NCBI RefSeq assembly: GCF_000016065.1
Contig: NC_009092.1
Span: 434,001-498,000 of the forward strand
Source of the DNA: Shewanella loihica PV-4
GTDB lineage: Bacteria > Pseudomonadota > Gammaproteobacteria > Enterobacterales > Shewanellaceae
DNA: 64,000 nucleotides
Direction of reading: 5' to 3'
Part shown: positions 52,271-61,030 of the stretch, piece by piece
Layout of the letters: each line of letters begins with the position of its first letter
How positions within the stretch are numbered: position 1 is the first letter of the stretch
Translations under genes and position numbers: made by a program
The notes under the pieces: generated by a model
What the model was told of the DNA's origin: nothing
Database searches by the model: none
The model's input: the letters and a program-made list of their open reading frames with translations, nothing else

Positions 52271-54043
52271 TCAGGCGAACTTGAGCGGCCGATACATGGC
52301 AATTGCCGCGTCGTTGGGCGCGGGCGTAAACAGGCTAAAGCCATTCAATGCGGCTTTGGCCTGTTTTTTTGCCGCCGCGCTATAGGCCGATAGCCCCTGC
52401 TCGTCGCAAAAGCGCGTCACCTCGGGGGGCAGCAGGCCAACACACAGGCTGATTAAAGGGTGGGCCACCCTCTGTCCCTGTCTGTCTTCGGCCATCACGC
52501 ACTGGGCCAGCCAGTCGTCTGGGCTATAGAAGGCTTCTCTGTCTTGGTTAAAGCTGAGCAGCAGTCGGCGACACTCGTCGACGATCGCTTGGCTTGTGCC
52601 TATCACCACAAAATCATCGCCGCCCACATGGCCGACAAAATGCTCGCTACCCAGTTGCTGCTGCAGGCGTAGCGCCAAAGATTGGATCACCTCATCGCCG
52701 CGGCAGAAGCCATAGATATCGTTGTAGGGCTTGAAGTGGCACAGGTCGAAATAGGCTAGATAGAAGGCGCGACCCTGTTGGCGCAGGCGTTGTAGCTCCT
52801 CCTGAATGGGGATGTTGCCGGGAAGGCCGCTCAGAGGGTTGGCGTGACGGGCCATCTTGATGCGCTGCTCGGTGATCTGTTGCAGCAGATCTTTGGTGTG
52901 GCCTATTCCTAACAGTTGTTGCTCGCGCATCACCATGAAATGTTGTGCAACCGTGCCGTGTTCTGCGGTCAGGCACTGACTCACCTCGGAGATCGGCATG
53001 CAGGCTGGCACCTTCAGCACCTTGTCGTTCATCACCTCTATCACAGGGCTGTTCTCGTGCAGGGCACGGCCATAGGGGGTGCTGAACAGCTCCATCAACT
53101 GCGCCCTGTCGACGACGCCAAGGGGTTTCTGCTTAGCATCGACGATGGCGACTACCTGCAGGTGCGGCGAGCGCACGAAGCGGGCGCTCAGGGCCTTGAG
53201 CTTGGTCTCGGGTGTCACGCATATGGTGCGGGTCGACAGGCTTTCGGCCGATTCGGCGTAGCGGGTCTGTCGCTGCTTGGTTTCCTGTGGCGCCACTGCC
53301 TTCAGTGTCTGTGTCGGTTGCGTTTGGGGGCGGCCCAGCAGGTAGCCCTGACAATAGACTATGCCTAGCTGGGTTAGCAGCGCCAGTTCCGCAGGTGTCT
53401 CTATCCCTTCGGCGATCACCTTACAGCTGAGGCTCTGGCAGAGATCTATGATGGAGCGGACAAACTCCTGCTTCACCGGCGATTGGTCGATTTGGTGGAT
53501 GAAGTGGCGGTCTATCTTGACATAGTCTGGCGCCAGTTCGGACCAGAGTCGCAACCCCGAATAGCCGGTGCCGAGGTCGTCGATGGCGGTCAGAAACCCC
53601 TGGCTGCGGTAGTGGTTGAGACATTCCTTCAGAAGATCGATATCGTCGGCGGGATATTGCTCCGACAGCTCTATTACTATCTGATCCGGCGACAGCCCCA
53701 GCTCCTGCACCAGGCTGAGGGTGAGTCCCTTGGCGTGGCTGGGTTCCAGCAGGGCCTTGGGGGAGATGTTGATAAACAGTTTGCCCGGCAACTCGCGGGC
53801 GTCGAACTGCCTGATGGAGTGACGACGGCAGATCTCTTCAAGCTCGGACAGGCGTCCCTCGTGGGCCGCGGTCTGAAACAGGGGCACGGGAGAGAAGAGG
53901 GCGCTATGCTCGGGTCCGCGGCTCAGGGCCTCGAAGCCATGTAGCCGCTGGCTGTTGATGTTGAAGATGGGCTGAAACAGCACATGGATCTTCTCATTCT
54001 CGATGATCTTATCCAGTTCACTGCTCAGGTCGATTGCTGTCAT
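52271..54043 (-). CDS. EAL-CBS-GGDEF c-di-GMP phosphodiesterase-like protein
   Basis: This 590-residue cytoplasmic protein has, in order, an EAL domain (about residues 10-250), a pair of CBS domains (about 275-385) and a GGDEF domain (about 410-575). EAL catalytic residues are all visible: FEALSRG, FINISPK, IELSEQ, DDLGTGYSG, VKIDR, AEGIET and YCQGYLLGRP, so phosphodiesterase activity is likely. The GGDEF site reads GGDDF, which may still be active or serve as a GTP sensor. The CBS pair can bind an adenine nucleotide. No transmembrane region. It is monocistronic. Confidence 0.93.
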   Translation of the reverse strand: MTAIDLSSELDKIIENEKIHVLFQPIFNINSQRLHGFEALSRGPEHSALFSPVPLFQTAAHEGRLSELEEICRRHSIRQFDARELPGKLFINISPKALLEPSHAKGLTLSLVQELGLSPDQIVIELSEQYPADDIDLLKECLNHYRSQGFLTAIDDLGTGYSGLRLWSELAPDYVKIDRHFIHQIDQSPVKQEFVRSIIDLCQSLSCKVIAEGIETPAELALLTQLGIVYCQGYLLGRPQTQPTQTLKAVAPQETKQRQTRYAESAESLSTRTICVTPETKLKALSARFVRSPHLQVVAIVDAKQKPLGVVDRAQLMELFSTPYGRALHENSPVIEVMNDKVLKVPACMPISEVSQCLTAEHGTVAQHFMVMREQQLLGIGHTKDLLQQITEQRIKMARHANPLSGLPGNIPIQEELQRLRQQGRAFYLAYFDLCHFKPYNDIYGFCRGDEVIQSLALRLQQQLGSEHFVGHVGGDDFVVIGTSQAIVDECRRLLLSFNQDREAFYSPDDWLAQCVMAEDRQGQRVAHPLISLCVGLLPPEVTRFCDEQGLSAYSAAAKKQAKAALNGFSLFTPAPNDAAIAMYRPLKFA

Positions 54044-54136
54044 CTAGGTCCGCCTCGTACGAAAAGTAGGGCGATTCTATGGCCAGGCCATGACAGCAAT
54101 ATGACACTAAAGTATGAGCTTACCCGCTCATTCAGT

Positions 54137-54184
54137 TGCTTAGTTACTTAGGTGCTTAGTTACTTAGGTGATTTAGTTACTTGG
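54137..54184. repeat. Tandem 16-base repeats at a gene end
   Basis: The unit TGCTTAGTTACTTAGG occurs at 54137-54152 and 54153-54168, followed by the changed copy TGATTTAGTTACTTGG (54169-54184). The third copy contains the last codons and the stop (54177-54179) of the minus-strand gene that ends here. Confidence 0.9.
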
Positions 54185-54488
54185 CCTGGCTCTTAAATGC
54201 CTGCAGGGTCTGTAACAGTACTCCTAGCTTACGCACGAAACTCTCCAGCGCCGGGGCCAGACCATCGCCTTGGCGTGGCAGCTTGGTCATCTCGTCGGCC
54301 AGCTCCTGTACATAGGGACCGAAGCGGTTGCTGCGCGAAGTAAAGCCTTCATCTTGGGTGAAGATGGTGGTGAATTTACCGTGGCCGGCCTTCTTTAACT
54401 CATCCAGTTTGGCATCGGCGTCGATGGCCTGACGATAGGCCAACTGCAGGTTCTCTTTCAGTTGCTCTATTAGGTGACTATGTGGCAT
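54177..54488 (-). CDS. Small helical protein, unknown
   Basis: This 103-residue soluble protein is helical (LIEQLKENLQLAYRQAIDADAKLDELKKAG) and contains FTQDEGFTSRSNRFGPYVQEL, followed by a hydrophobic-heptad region. It is a small hypothetical protein common in this group but not one I can assign to a process. It is monocistronic; it faces the TraB/GumN gene on the opposite strand. Confidence 0.75.
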   Translation of the reverse strand: MPHSHLIEQLKENLQLAYRQAIDADAKLDELKKAGHGKFTTIFTQDEGFTSRSNRFGPYVQELADEMTKLPRQGDGLAPALESFVRKLGVLLQTLQAFKSQAK

Positions 54489-54536
54489 AACAGCCTCGTG
54501 TTGAAAAATTTAGCCGAATTATAAGGGGCAAGCCAG

Positions 54537-55421
54537 ATGGCAACAAGTCGACCGCGTTTATTAACCATAGGGATTTTACTACTGACAGGGATCATGTCAC
54601 TCAGCGCGATGGCCGCCGGTGATGACAAGCCGCCCTTCTATAAGATCAGTTATCAAGGCAAGCAGACCTTTCTGTTGGGATCGATTCATATCGGCCAGGC
54701 CGGTTTTTACCCCATGGCGGAGCAGATCGAAGTGGCCTTTGCCAAGGCAGGCGCCCTGGCGGTCGAGGCCGATACTAACAAGGCGGATATCATGGGGCTG
54801 ATCCGTAAGTATGGTTTGGCTCAGGTGGCCGCCGATGCCAAGACCCAGGCACGTCTTGAAGAATACTGCCGTACCCGCAGTGAGATCTGCACGCCCATGC
54901 AGCCCTACGCACCTTGGATGCAGGCGATGCAGTTTAGCGTGATGCGTTTCGCCTCTTTAGGTTACCAGGCCCAGTGGGGCGTGGATCAAATGCTGCTGAG
55001 CAAGAACGGCCAGCGCCCTGTGATCGAGCTTGAGAGCACAGAGTATCAGTTTAAGCTGATGGCCTCTTTCAGCCCGCAGATGCAGTGGGAGATGGTGCTC
55101 GAGGCGATAGATGCGCCGGACGAGGAGATGGTACAGCTTATCAAGGCCTGGCGCAGTGGCGATGAGGCGGGGCTCGATGCCTTGATGCAGGGGCAGATGC
55201 TGCACGATGGCGATAAGGAGCTTATCGACAAGATGCTGTGGCAACGCAACGAGCAGATGACGGCCAAGATCAGATCCTTGATGATGCAACAAGATGGCCC
55301 ATCGCCACTGTTTGTGGTGGTTGGCGCAGGTCATGTGGTCGGGGATAAGGGGATTCCCGCCAAGTTTGCAGGTGTAGAAGGAGCCAAGGTACAAAACTGC
55401 TGGCAGACGGCCTGTAACTAA
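54537..55421 (+). CDS. TraB/GumN-family exported protein
   Basis: This 294-residue protein has a signal peptide (about residues 1-27) and the TraB/GumN domain: YKISYQGKQTFLLGSIHIGQ near the start, ALAVEADTNKA in the middle and VVGAGHVVGDKGIP with its conserved Gly/His near the end. Members are putative peptidase-like or metal-dependent periplasmic proteins of unclear activity. A C-terminal cysteine pair (NCWQTACN) may form a disulphide. It is upstream of cheD. Confidence 0.88.
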   Translation: MATSRPRLLTIGILLLTGIMSLSAMAAGDDKPPFYKISYQGKQTFLLGSIHIGQAGFYPMAEQIEVAFAKAGALAVEADTNKADIMGLIRKYGLAQVAADAKTQARLEEYCRTRSEICTPMQPYAPWMQAMQFSVMRFASLGYQAQWGVDQMLLSKNGQRPVIELESTEYQFKLMASFSPQMQWEMVLEAIDAPDEEMVQLIKAWRSGDEAGLDALMQGQMLHDGDKELIDKMLWQRNEQMTAKIRSLMMQQDGPSPLFVVVGAGHVVGDKGIPAKFAGVEGAKVQNCWQTACN

Positions 55422-55528
55422 CCTTTCTCTGCTCTGCACCGGTTTCTGCCGTTTGGCTATACTGATAGGCAGGATAAACCTTGGAGAGATATCGATGGAC
55501 GCTAAGTCCATCGACGCAGGGAGGCAAG

Positions 55529-56161
55529 ATGCAGGCAGAGGCGACTCTTTTCCCCGTTCGGCCCGAATTTGAGGCGATTCCCCGCCAGTGGGATAGCCGC
55601 CATGACGCCGTGGTGGCCCGGGTCGATCCCGGCAACTTCTATGTTACCGCCCACGATGAGCTGATCTTCACCCGCCTGGGGTCCTGTGTCGCCGCCTGCA
55701 TCTGGGACCCCTTGCTGGGCATCGGCGGCCTCAACCATTTCCTGCTGCCCGAACGTCAACTCCATGAAGACTGGCATCAGCTGACCAGCTATACTTGCCG
55801 CTATGGCAACTGGGCCATGGAGCAGCTGATCAACAGCATTTTGAGTCTGGGCGGGATGCGTAATCGCCTCAAGGCCAAGGTCTTCGGCGGCGCGCAGATG
55901 ACGGCCACCAGTGTGCTGAACGTCGGCGAGTCTAACATCAGCTTCGTGAAGAACTACCTCAAGACAGAAGGCATAGAGATAGTAAGCGAAGATCTTGGTG
56001 GGCCCTGGCCGCGTAAGGTGCTGTTTCATCCCAACAGCGGCAAGGTCAAGCTGATGCGCCTGTCACCTGAGCGGATCAGTAAGATGATGAGCGAAGAGCA
56101 GCGCTACCTGAAACAGATAGTCACGGCTCAGGGGGAGAGCCAGGTGGAGCTGTTCGATTAG
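55529..56161 (+). CDS. cheD: Chemoreceptor glutamine deamidase CheD
   Basis: This 210-residue protein is CheD, which deamidates glutamines in chemoreceptors. The catalytic Cys lies in TRLGSCVAACIWDP, the His in IGGLNHFLLP and the Thr region follows (KAKVFGGAQM). The start ATG 55529 has the strong site AGGGAGG; an upstream ATG 55481 lacks this. It is an orphan with no other che gene in the window. Confidence 0.92.
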   Translation: MQAEATLFPVRPEFEAIPRQWDSRHDAVVARVDPGNFYVTAHDELIFTRLGSCVAACIWDPLLGIGGLNHFLLPERQLHEDWHQLTSYTCRYGNWAMEQLINSILSLGGMRNRLKAKVFGGAQMTATSVLNVGESNISFVKNYLKTEGIEIVSEDLGGPWPRKVLFHPNSGKVKLMRLSPERISKMMSEEQRYLKQIVTAQGESQVELFD

Positions 56162-56169
56162 TGAGTTAG

Positions 56170-56952
56170 CTATCTTTGCCAACGGGTGATGAAGTGAACG
56201 TAGCGCCCCAGGCCTATGTAGGCGGGGTGGGTCGAGTATTGCAGCTCCATCTCCAGCAGCTGGCTGAAATCTGAATTAGGGGGCTGGTGGGTCTTGAGAT
56301 AGTCGTGGATCACCCGCACGCCGGAGGCCGTCACCAGCTCCATCTGCCAATCACTCACCCAACCTCGCACATCGTCGATATAGAGGGGATAGCTTGGGGT
56401 TAGGCCCACCTTCTTCTTCACCTTGAAATCCGCCGCCACATAGTCGAAGTTACCCGAGATCAGGCTGTGAAAGCGCATCGCCTCCTTGTTGTAGAACATG
56501 AGGGAAAACAGCCCCTGGGGTTTTAACAGCTGGGTCAGACCGGCCAGGGTCTGCTTGGCATCGCTGAGCCACTCGGCCACCGCATGGCAGAGGATGAGGT
56601 CGAACTGGCCAAGCTCTTCCCGGGTCAGGGATTGTATCGGTGCGTGCAGCAGTGTGATGTCCAGCTTCTCACCGCTATTATTTTCATACTCTGTTATCTG
56701 CGCCTGACCCAGGGCCAACATTTCGCTGGAGATATCGCACAGAGTGACGCTATGGCCAAGCTTGGCCAGCTTCTGGCTGAAGAAGCCGAAGCCGCCGCCG
56801 GCGTCCAGAATACGCAGTGGCCCCTCGGGCAGTTGTGTCATGGCCTGGGAGATATCCCGCCACAGCACGGCGGCGCGGACTTCGCCCTTAGGCGTGCCGT
56901 AGATGTTTTTGGCAAATTTACCGGCTAATGCATCGAAGTTTTTGTCTTGCAC
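56170..56952 (-). CDS. cmoM: tRNA 5-carboxymethoxyuridine methyltransferase CmoM
   Basis: This 260-residue enzyme (GTG 56952, start QDKNFDALAGKF, matching E. coli SmtA/CmoM) is a SAM-dependent methyltransferase that converts cmo5U34 to mcmo5U34 in tRNA. The SAM motif is LDAGGGFGFFSQKLAKLG. An upstream extension in the frame (to 57024) lacks homologue support. It converges with cheD. Confidence 0.88.
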   Translation of the reverse strand: MQDKNFDALAGKFAKNIYGTPKGEVRAAVLWRDISQAMTQLPEGPLRILDAGGGFGFFSQKLAKLGHSVTLCDISSEMLALGQAQITEYENNSGEKLDITLLHAPIQSLTREELGQFDLILCHAVAEWLSDAKQTLAGLTQLLKPQGLFSLMFYNKEAMRFHSLISGNFDYVAADFKVKKKVGLTPSYPLYIDDVRGWVSDWQMELVTASGVRVIHDYLKTHQPPNSDFSQLLEMELQYSTHPAYIGLGRYVHFITRWQR

Positions 56953-57103
56953 TGAGTGACGCCCATGGGAAAAGCTGACTGAAATTAGGAGGGCTATTTT
57001 GCCATAGGCGGGGGCGACGCGCATTAAACAGACTTAAGGTTTAGGTAAAAAGCGTGATTTTGGGGTATACTCGCGGGCTTGCAATTTTTAGGCTGAGTAA
57101 AGT

Positions 57104-57994
57104 GTGAAGGGTTTGGATAGCGTGAATAAAGAAATTTGTGTTGAACTTAAGGCGATGCCGTCGCTGTTATCGCTTTATCGCAAGATCTTTTTTGGCCGAA
57201 AGCCAGGCTGGGACGAACAGCCTCTGCCCCATGTTAAGGTGACCTGTCCACAGGTGGCCGTGCGTGGCGATAAGGTCGCCCAATATGCCAAGGTGTGTGG
57301 CTTCGAGTTCGATGGCCAGCAGCTGCCGTTGACCTATCTCTATGTCATGGTGTTTCGCCTGCATGCCAGCATCTTTACCTTAGATGCGATCACCTTCCCC
57401 TTGCTGGGCATGATTCACCTGAAGAACAGTATCACCCGTTACCGCACCACGAGTGTGGATGAGCGCTATGATCTCGAGTGTGAGCTGACCAGCAGCCAGA
57501 TGACAGACTCAGGGTTGGAGTTTGAGCTGGTGTCTCGCGCCTTTGTCGGCGGCGAGCAGGTGTGGGAGTCGCTGTCGACCTATCTCTACCGTATCGAGCA
57601 AAGCGGCAAGCGCGCGCGTCCGCCTAAGGCGAGCCCAATGAGCTGGTCGAATCCGGTTAGCTGGGAGCTGAGTGAAGATCTCGGCCGCCGTTATGCCAAG
57701 GCATCGGGCGATTACAACCTGATCCACCTGCATCCTGTGCTGTCTAAGCGTTTCGGTTTCGATCGCGTGCTGGCCCACGGCATGTGGTCTAAGGCGCGAA
57801 GCGTCGCTCAGCTGATGCCAGAAATTGGCGACAAGCCCTGTACCGTGGAGGTGGCCTTCAAGTTGCCGCTACTCATGCCGGCTCAGGTGAGTTTCGACTT
57901 CGATACCGAGAGTGCAGAGGGGCTGATGTTCGAACTGCGTGACGTCAAGGGGCGCAGGCCGCACCTGACGGGTCAGGTGAAGTTTCACGACTAA
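57104..57994 (+). CDS. MaoC-like hydratase/dehydratase-family protein
   Basis: This 296-residue protein has a hot-dog fold with two half-domains; the second half contains the MaoC-type hydratase pattern GDYNLIHLHPVLSKRFGFDR and LAHGMWSKARSVAQ. It probably acts on a fatty-acyl or hydroxyacyl CoA/ACP. Start choice is uncertain between GTG 57104 and GTG 57122. A tandem repeat begins one base after its stop. Confidence 0.85.
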   Translation: MKGLDSVNKEICVELKAMPSLLSLYRKIFFGRKPGWDEQPLPHVKVTCPQVAVRGDKVAQYAKVCGFEFDGQQLPLTYLYVMVFRLHASIFTLDAITFPLLGMIHLKNSITRYRTTSVDERYDLECELTSSQMTDSGLEFELVSRAFVGGEQVWESLSTYLYRIEQSGKRARPPKASPMSWSNPVSWELSEDLGRRYAKASGDYNLIHLHPVLSKRFGFDRVLAHGMWSKARSVAQLMPEIGDKPCTVEVAFKLPLLMPAQVSFDFDTESAEGLMFELRDVKGRRPHLTGQVKFHD

Positions 57995-57995
57995 A

Positions 57996-58055
57996 TCCTT
58001 AGAAGCCAATTCCTTAAAAGCTAATTTCTCAAAAGCTAACTTCTAAAGCGAAGCC
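57996..58055 (+). repeat. Tandem 15-base repeats after the MaoC stop
   Basis: Units TCCTTAGAAGCCAAT (57996-58010), TCCTTAAAAGCTAAT (58011-58025), TTCTCAAAAGCTAAC (58026-58040) and a diverged fourth (58041-58055) follow directly after the stop at 57992-57994. In the gene's own frame TAA recurs at 58022-58024 and 58037-58039, in 15-base phase with the real stop. Confidence 0.88.
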
Positions 58056-58076
58056 TTAGTTTTGAGATGAATAGAG

Positions 58077-58102
58077 AAAAGCCAGCTGATTGCTGGCTTT
58101 TT
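58077..58102. terminator. Bidirectional rho-independent terminator
   Basis: Stem AAAAGCCAGC/GCTGGCTTTT with loop TGATT and T runs on both sides; it separates the + strand MaoC gene from the minus-strand reductase. Confidence 0.9.
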
Positions 58103-58127
58103 CGTTTCTGATGCAGATTTTAGCTTC

Positions 58128-59018
58128 CTAAGGCACGCTGTGGCCGGTGGAGGCCTGCCAGATGCTAAACCAATCCTGCCTGTCGAGTTTTATCTCGCCG
58201 GCGGCGACGGCGGCGCTGATCCGCTCAGGATTACCGCTGCCGATGATAGGCCTTGGCTGGCTCGGTAGGGCCATCACCCAAGCATAGATGATCTGGCTGA
58301 TATCATCCGTGCCATGGTCGGCGGCTATCTTGGTTAACGTCTGGCGAAGTCGCTTGGCCTGCTCGCTCTGGCTGCTAAAGATCTCACCACCACCTAGGCA
58401 GGACCAGGCCATGGGCGGGCAACGATGCTGCTGCGCCTGATCCAGGCTGCCATCGCTCAGGGTATGCATGGCTAAGGGCGAGATCTCTAGCTGGTTGGTC
58501 ACCAGGGGGCGCTCCAGCCTGGACTGCAACAGATCGAACTGGGCCGGGGTGAAGTTAGAGACGCCGAAGTGGCGCACCTTACCGGTCTGATAGAGCTGCT
58601 CGAAGGCCTGGGCGACCTCGTCGGCATTCATCAGGGGATCTGGTCTGTGGATCAGCAGTAGATCTATCTCATCTACCCGCAGCGCCTTAAGCGAGTTATC
58701 GACGCTGGTGAGAATGTGCTGATAGCCTGTGTCATAGTGGTTGACGTAGCGCTCAGGTGTGGAGGCGAAGGCGGGCTTGATGCCGCACTTGGTGACTATC
58801 TGCATCTGCTGTCTCAGCTCGGGCTTGAGGGCCAGTGCGCGACCAAACAGCGCCTCGCAGCAGTACTCACCATAGATGTCCGCATGATCCATACAGGTCA
58901 CGCCCAGGCTGAGATAGTGCTCGATCAACGCCAGGGTCTGCTGCGGTGTCTGTTGCCAGCTATCCAGGCGCCAGAAGCCGGCGATAAAGGGGGAGAATGT
59001 AAAGCTTTGCTGACTCAT
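58128..59018 (-). CDS. Aldo/keto reductase (YdhF-like)
   Basis: This 296-residue NADPH-dependent aldo/keto reductase shows the TIM-barrel features: catalytic Asp/Tyr in DHADIYGEY, Lys in VTKCGIKP, HRPDPLMN for the His region, and the NADPH-binding PIIGSGNPERI. It is closest in character to the YdhF group. It is divergent from fhs across an AT-rich 173-base gap. Confidence 0.92.
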   Translation of the reverse strand: MSQQSFTFSPFIAGFWRLDSWQQTPQQTLALIEHYLSLGVTCMDHADIYGEYCCEALFGRALALKPELRQQMQIVTKCGIKPAFASTPERYVNHYDTGYQHILTSVDNSLKALRVDEIDLLLIHRPDPLMNADEVAQAFEQLYQTGKVRHFGVSNFTPAQFDLLQSRLERPLVTNQLEISPLAMHTLSDGSLDQAQQHRCPPMAWSCLGGGEIFSSQSEQAKRLRQTLTKIAADHGTDDISQIIYAWVMALPSQPRPIIGSGNPERISAAVAAGEIKLDRQDWFSIWQASTGHSVP

Positions 59019-59191
59019 GGGCTGCTCCGTTTGGATTAATTTTTTCCATTAATAATCATTTTATTGATTTAGATTCATAAATCCTTAATTAATACCTTCG
59101 CCGACAATGAATAGGTTTGTAATGATCACCATTTCCTCTATATTCGCACCAGCTCGCTTTTTTTCATGCTTATTTATTGTAGGAGCGCTAT

Positions 59192-60886
59192 ATGCTGACT
59201 GACATCGAAATTTCACGCCAAGCCAGCTTACAACCCATAGAAAGCATAGCTACTGCTTTCGGGATCTTGCCCCACGAATTAAGCCCTTACGGCAGAACCA
59301 AGGCCAAGGTCGATCTGGCTATCACCAACCGAATTAAAGATAACAAACATGGTAAGTTAGTGATAGTCACGGCGGTAACGCCGACTCCCTTCGGCGAAGG
59401 CAAGACAGTGACCAGTATCGGCCTGACCCAGGGCTTACAGGCGATCGGCAAGAAGAGCTGCGCCTGTATCCGTCAACCCAGCATGGGACCAGTGTTTGGC
59501 ATCAAGGGTGGCGCCGCCGGTGGTGGCCTGGCCCAGGTGGTGCCCATGGAAGATCTCAACCTGCATCTGACCGGCGACATACACGCGGTGACCAGTGCCC
59601 ATAACTTGGCGGCCGCGGCCATTGATGCCCGCCTCTATCATGAACAGCGTCTGGGCTGTGAGGCCTTTCGCGAACAATCTGGGCTAGCGCCCTTAGATAT
59701 CGATCCCGAGAAGATCTTATGGCGCCGGGTAGTAGATCAGAATGAGCGCAGCCTGCGCACCATCACGGTCGGCCTTGGCGAGGTTAACGGCCCAGTGCAT
59801 CAGGGCGGCTTCGATATCAGCGCCGCCTCCGAGTTGATGGCGATTCTAGCACTGAGCCGGGATCTCAAGGACCTGCGTGCCCGCATCGGTCGTATCGTGT
59901 TGGCGCAGAACAAACAGGGCGACTACATCAGCGCCGAAGATCTTGGTGTGGCCGGCGCCATGACGGCCATAATGAGTCAGGCCATCTCGCCGACCCTGAT
60001 GCAGACCCTAAGTGGTGCCCCTTGTCTGATCCATGCCGGCCCCTTCGCTAACATCGCCCATGGTAACTCGTCGATCATCGCCGACGATATCGCCCTCAGA
60101 CTAGCAGATATCGTGGTGACCGAGGGGGGCTTCGGCTCAGATATGGGCTTCGAGAAATTTTGTAATATCAAGACCCGTCAGTCGGGTAATGCGCCGGATG
60201 CGGCGGTATTGGTGGTGACGGTCAAGGCGCTTAAGTCTCATAATCCTGACGCAGGTAGCGAGATGGATAAGCTCGCCGCCGGCTATGCCAACCTCAGCTG
60301 GCACATCAGCAACGTGGCCAAGTATGGCCTGCCGCTGGTGGTGGCCATCAACCGCTTCGCCGAGGATACCCAGGAGGAGCTAGAGTGGCTCAAGGCCCGC
60401 GTGCTGCAAGAGGGGGTATTTGCCTGCGAAGTCTGCGAAGCCTTTACTCAGGGGGCCGAGGGCGCGATGGCGCTTGCTAGGGCGGTGGTGCGGGCCACCG
60501 AGCAGCCGAGTCAGTTCCGTTATCTCTATGAGACCAAGCAGTCTATCGAGGCCAAGCTGCTGACCATCGCCGAGGCGGGCTATGGCGCAAATGGCATCAG
60601 CTTATCCGACACGGCCAAGGCTCAGCTGGCGCAGCTGCAACGCCAAGGATTTGATAAGCTGGCGCTCTGTATCGCCAAGACGCCGATGTCGGTCAGCCAT
60701 GATCCTAAACTCAAAGGGGCGCCACAAGGGTTTGAGCTGCCCATCGCCGAGCTGAAACTCAATGCCGGTGCCGGCTTTATCACTGCGCTGGTGGGTAAGG
60801 TGATGACGATGCCAGGACTTGGGATACGTCCCGGTTACCTCAATATAGATATCGATGAGCGAGGCGAGATCACCGGGCTGGCTTAA
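59192..60886 (+). CDS. fhs: Formate-tetrahydrofolate ligase
   Basis: This 564-residue ligase joins formate to tetrahydrofolate with ATP, making 10-formyl-THF for purine and fMet synthesis. It contains the P-loop [10 protein letters not shown], the FTHFS signature ([20 protein letters not shown]) and the C-terminal [14 protein letters not shown]. The ATG 59192 has site AGGAG. It is monocistronic with a terminator after it. Confidence 0.97.
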
Positions 60887-60920
60887 GCTGGTTGGTCCTT
60901 CTTGCGAAAATAGATAGAAA

Positions 60921-60947
60921 AAGCGCCTGCAGTTGCAGGCGCTTTTT
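60921..60947 (+). terminator. Rho-independent terminator after fhs
   Basis: Stem AAGCGCCTGC/GCAGGCGCTT with loop AGTT and a T run of six. Confidence 0.92.
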
Positions 60948-60960
60948 TGTTGATGACTTT

Positions 60961-61020
60961 CTTGTAAAGGGCTCTCTTGTTACAGCCCTTCTTGTTAAAG
61001 GCTGTCTTGTTAAGAGCTCT
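60961..61020. repeat. Four tandem 15-base repeats behind the MscS gene
   Basis: Units CTTGTAAAGGGCTCT, CTTGTTACAGCCCTT, CTTGTTAAAGGCTGT and CTTGTTAAGAGCTCT run without gaps. They start 10 bases after the MscS stop on the minus strand. In the MscS frame three TAA codons recur at 15-base spacing (61012-61010, 60997-60995, 60982-60980). Confidence 0.9.
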
Positions 61021-61030
61021 GTTTGAACCC

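Noticed and set aside
59040..59100. Fur-box-like AT-rich sequence between the reductase and fhs
   Set aside because: It is only AT-rich; neither the 7-1-7 inverted repeat nor the GATAAT hexamers are met well enough.
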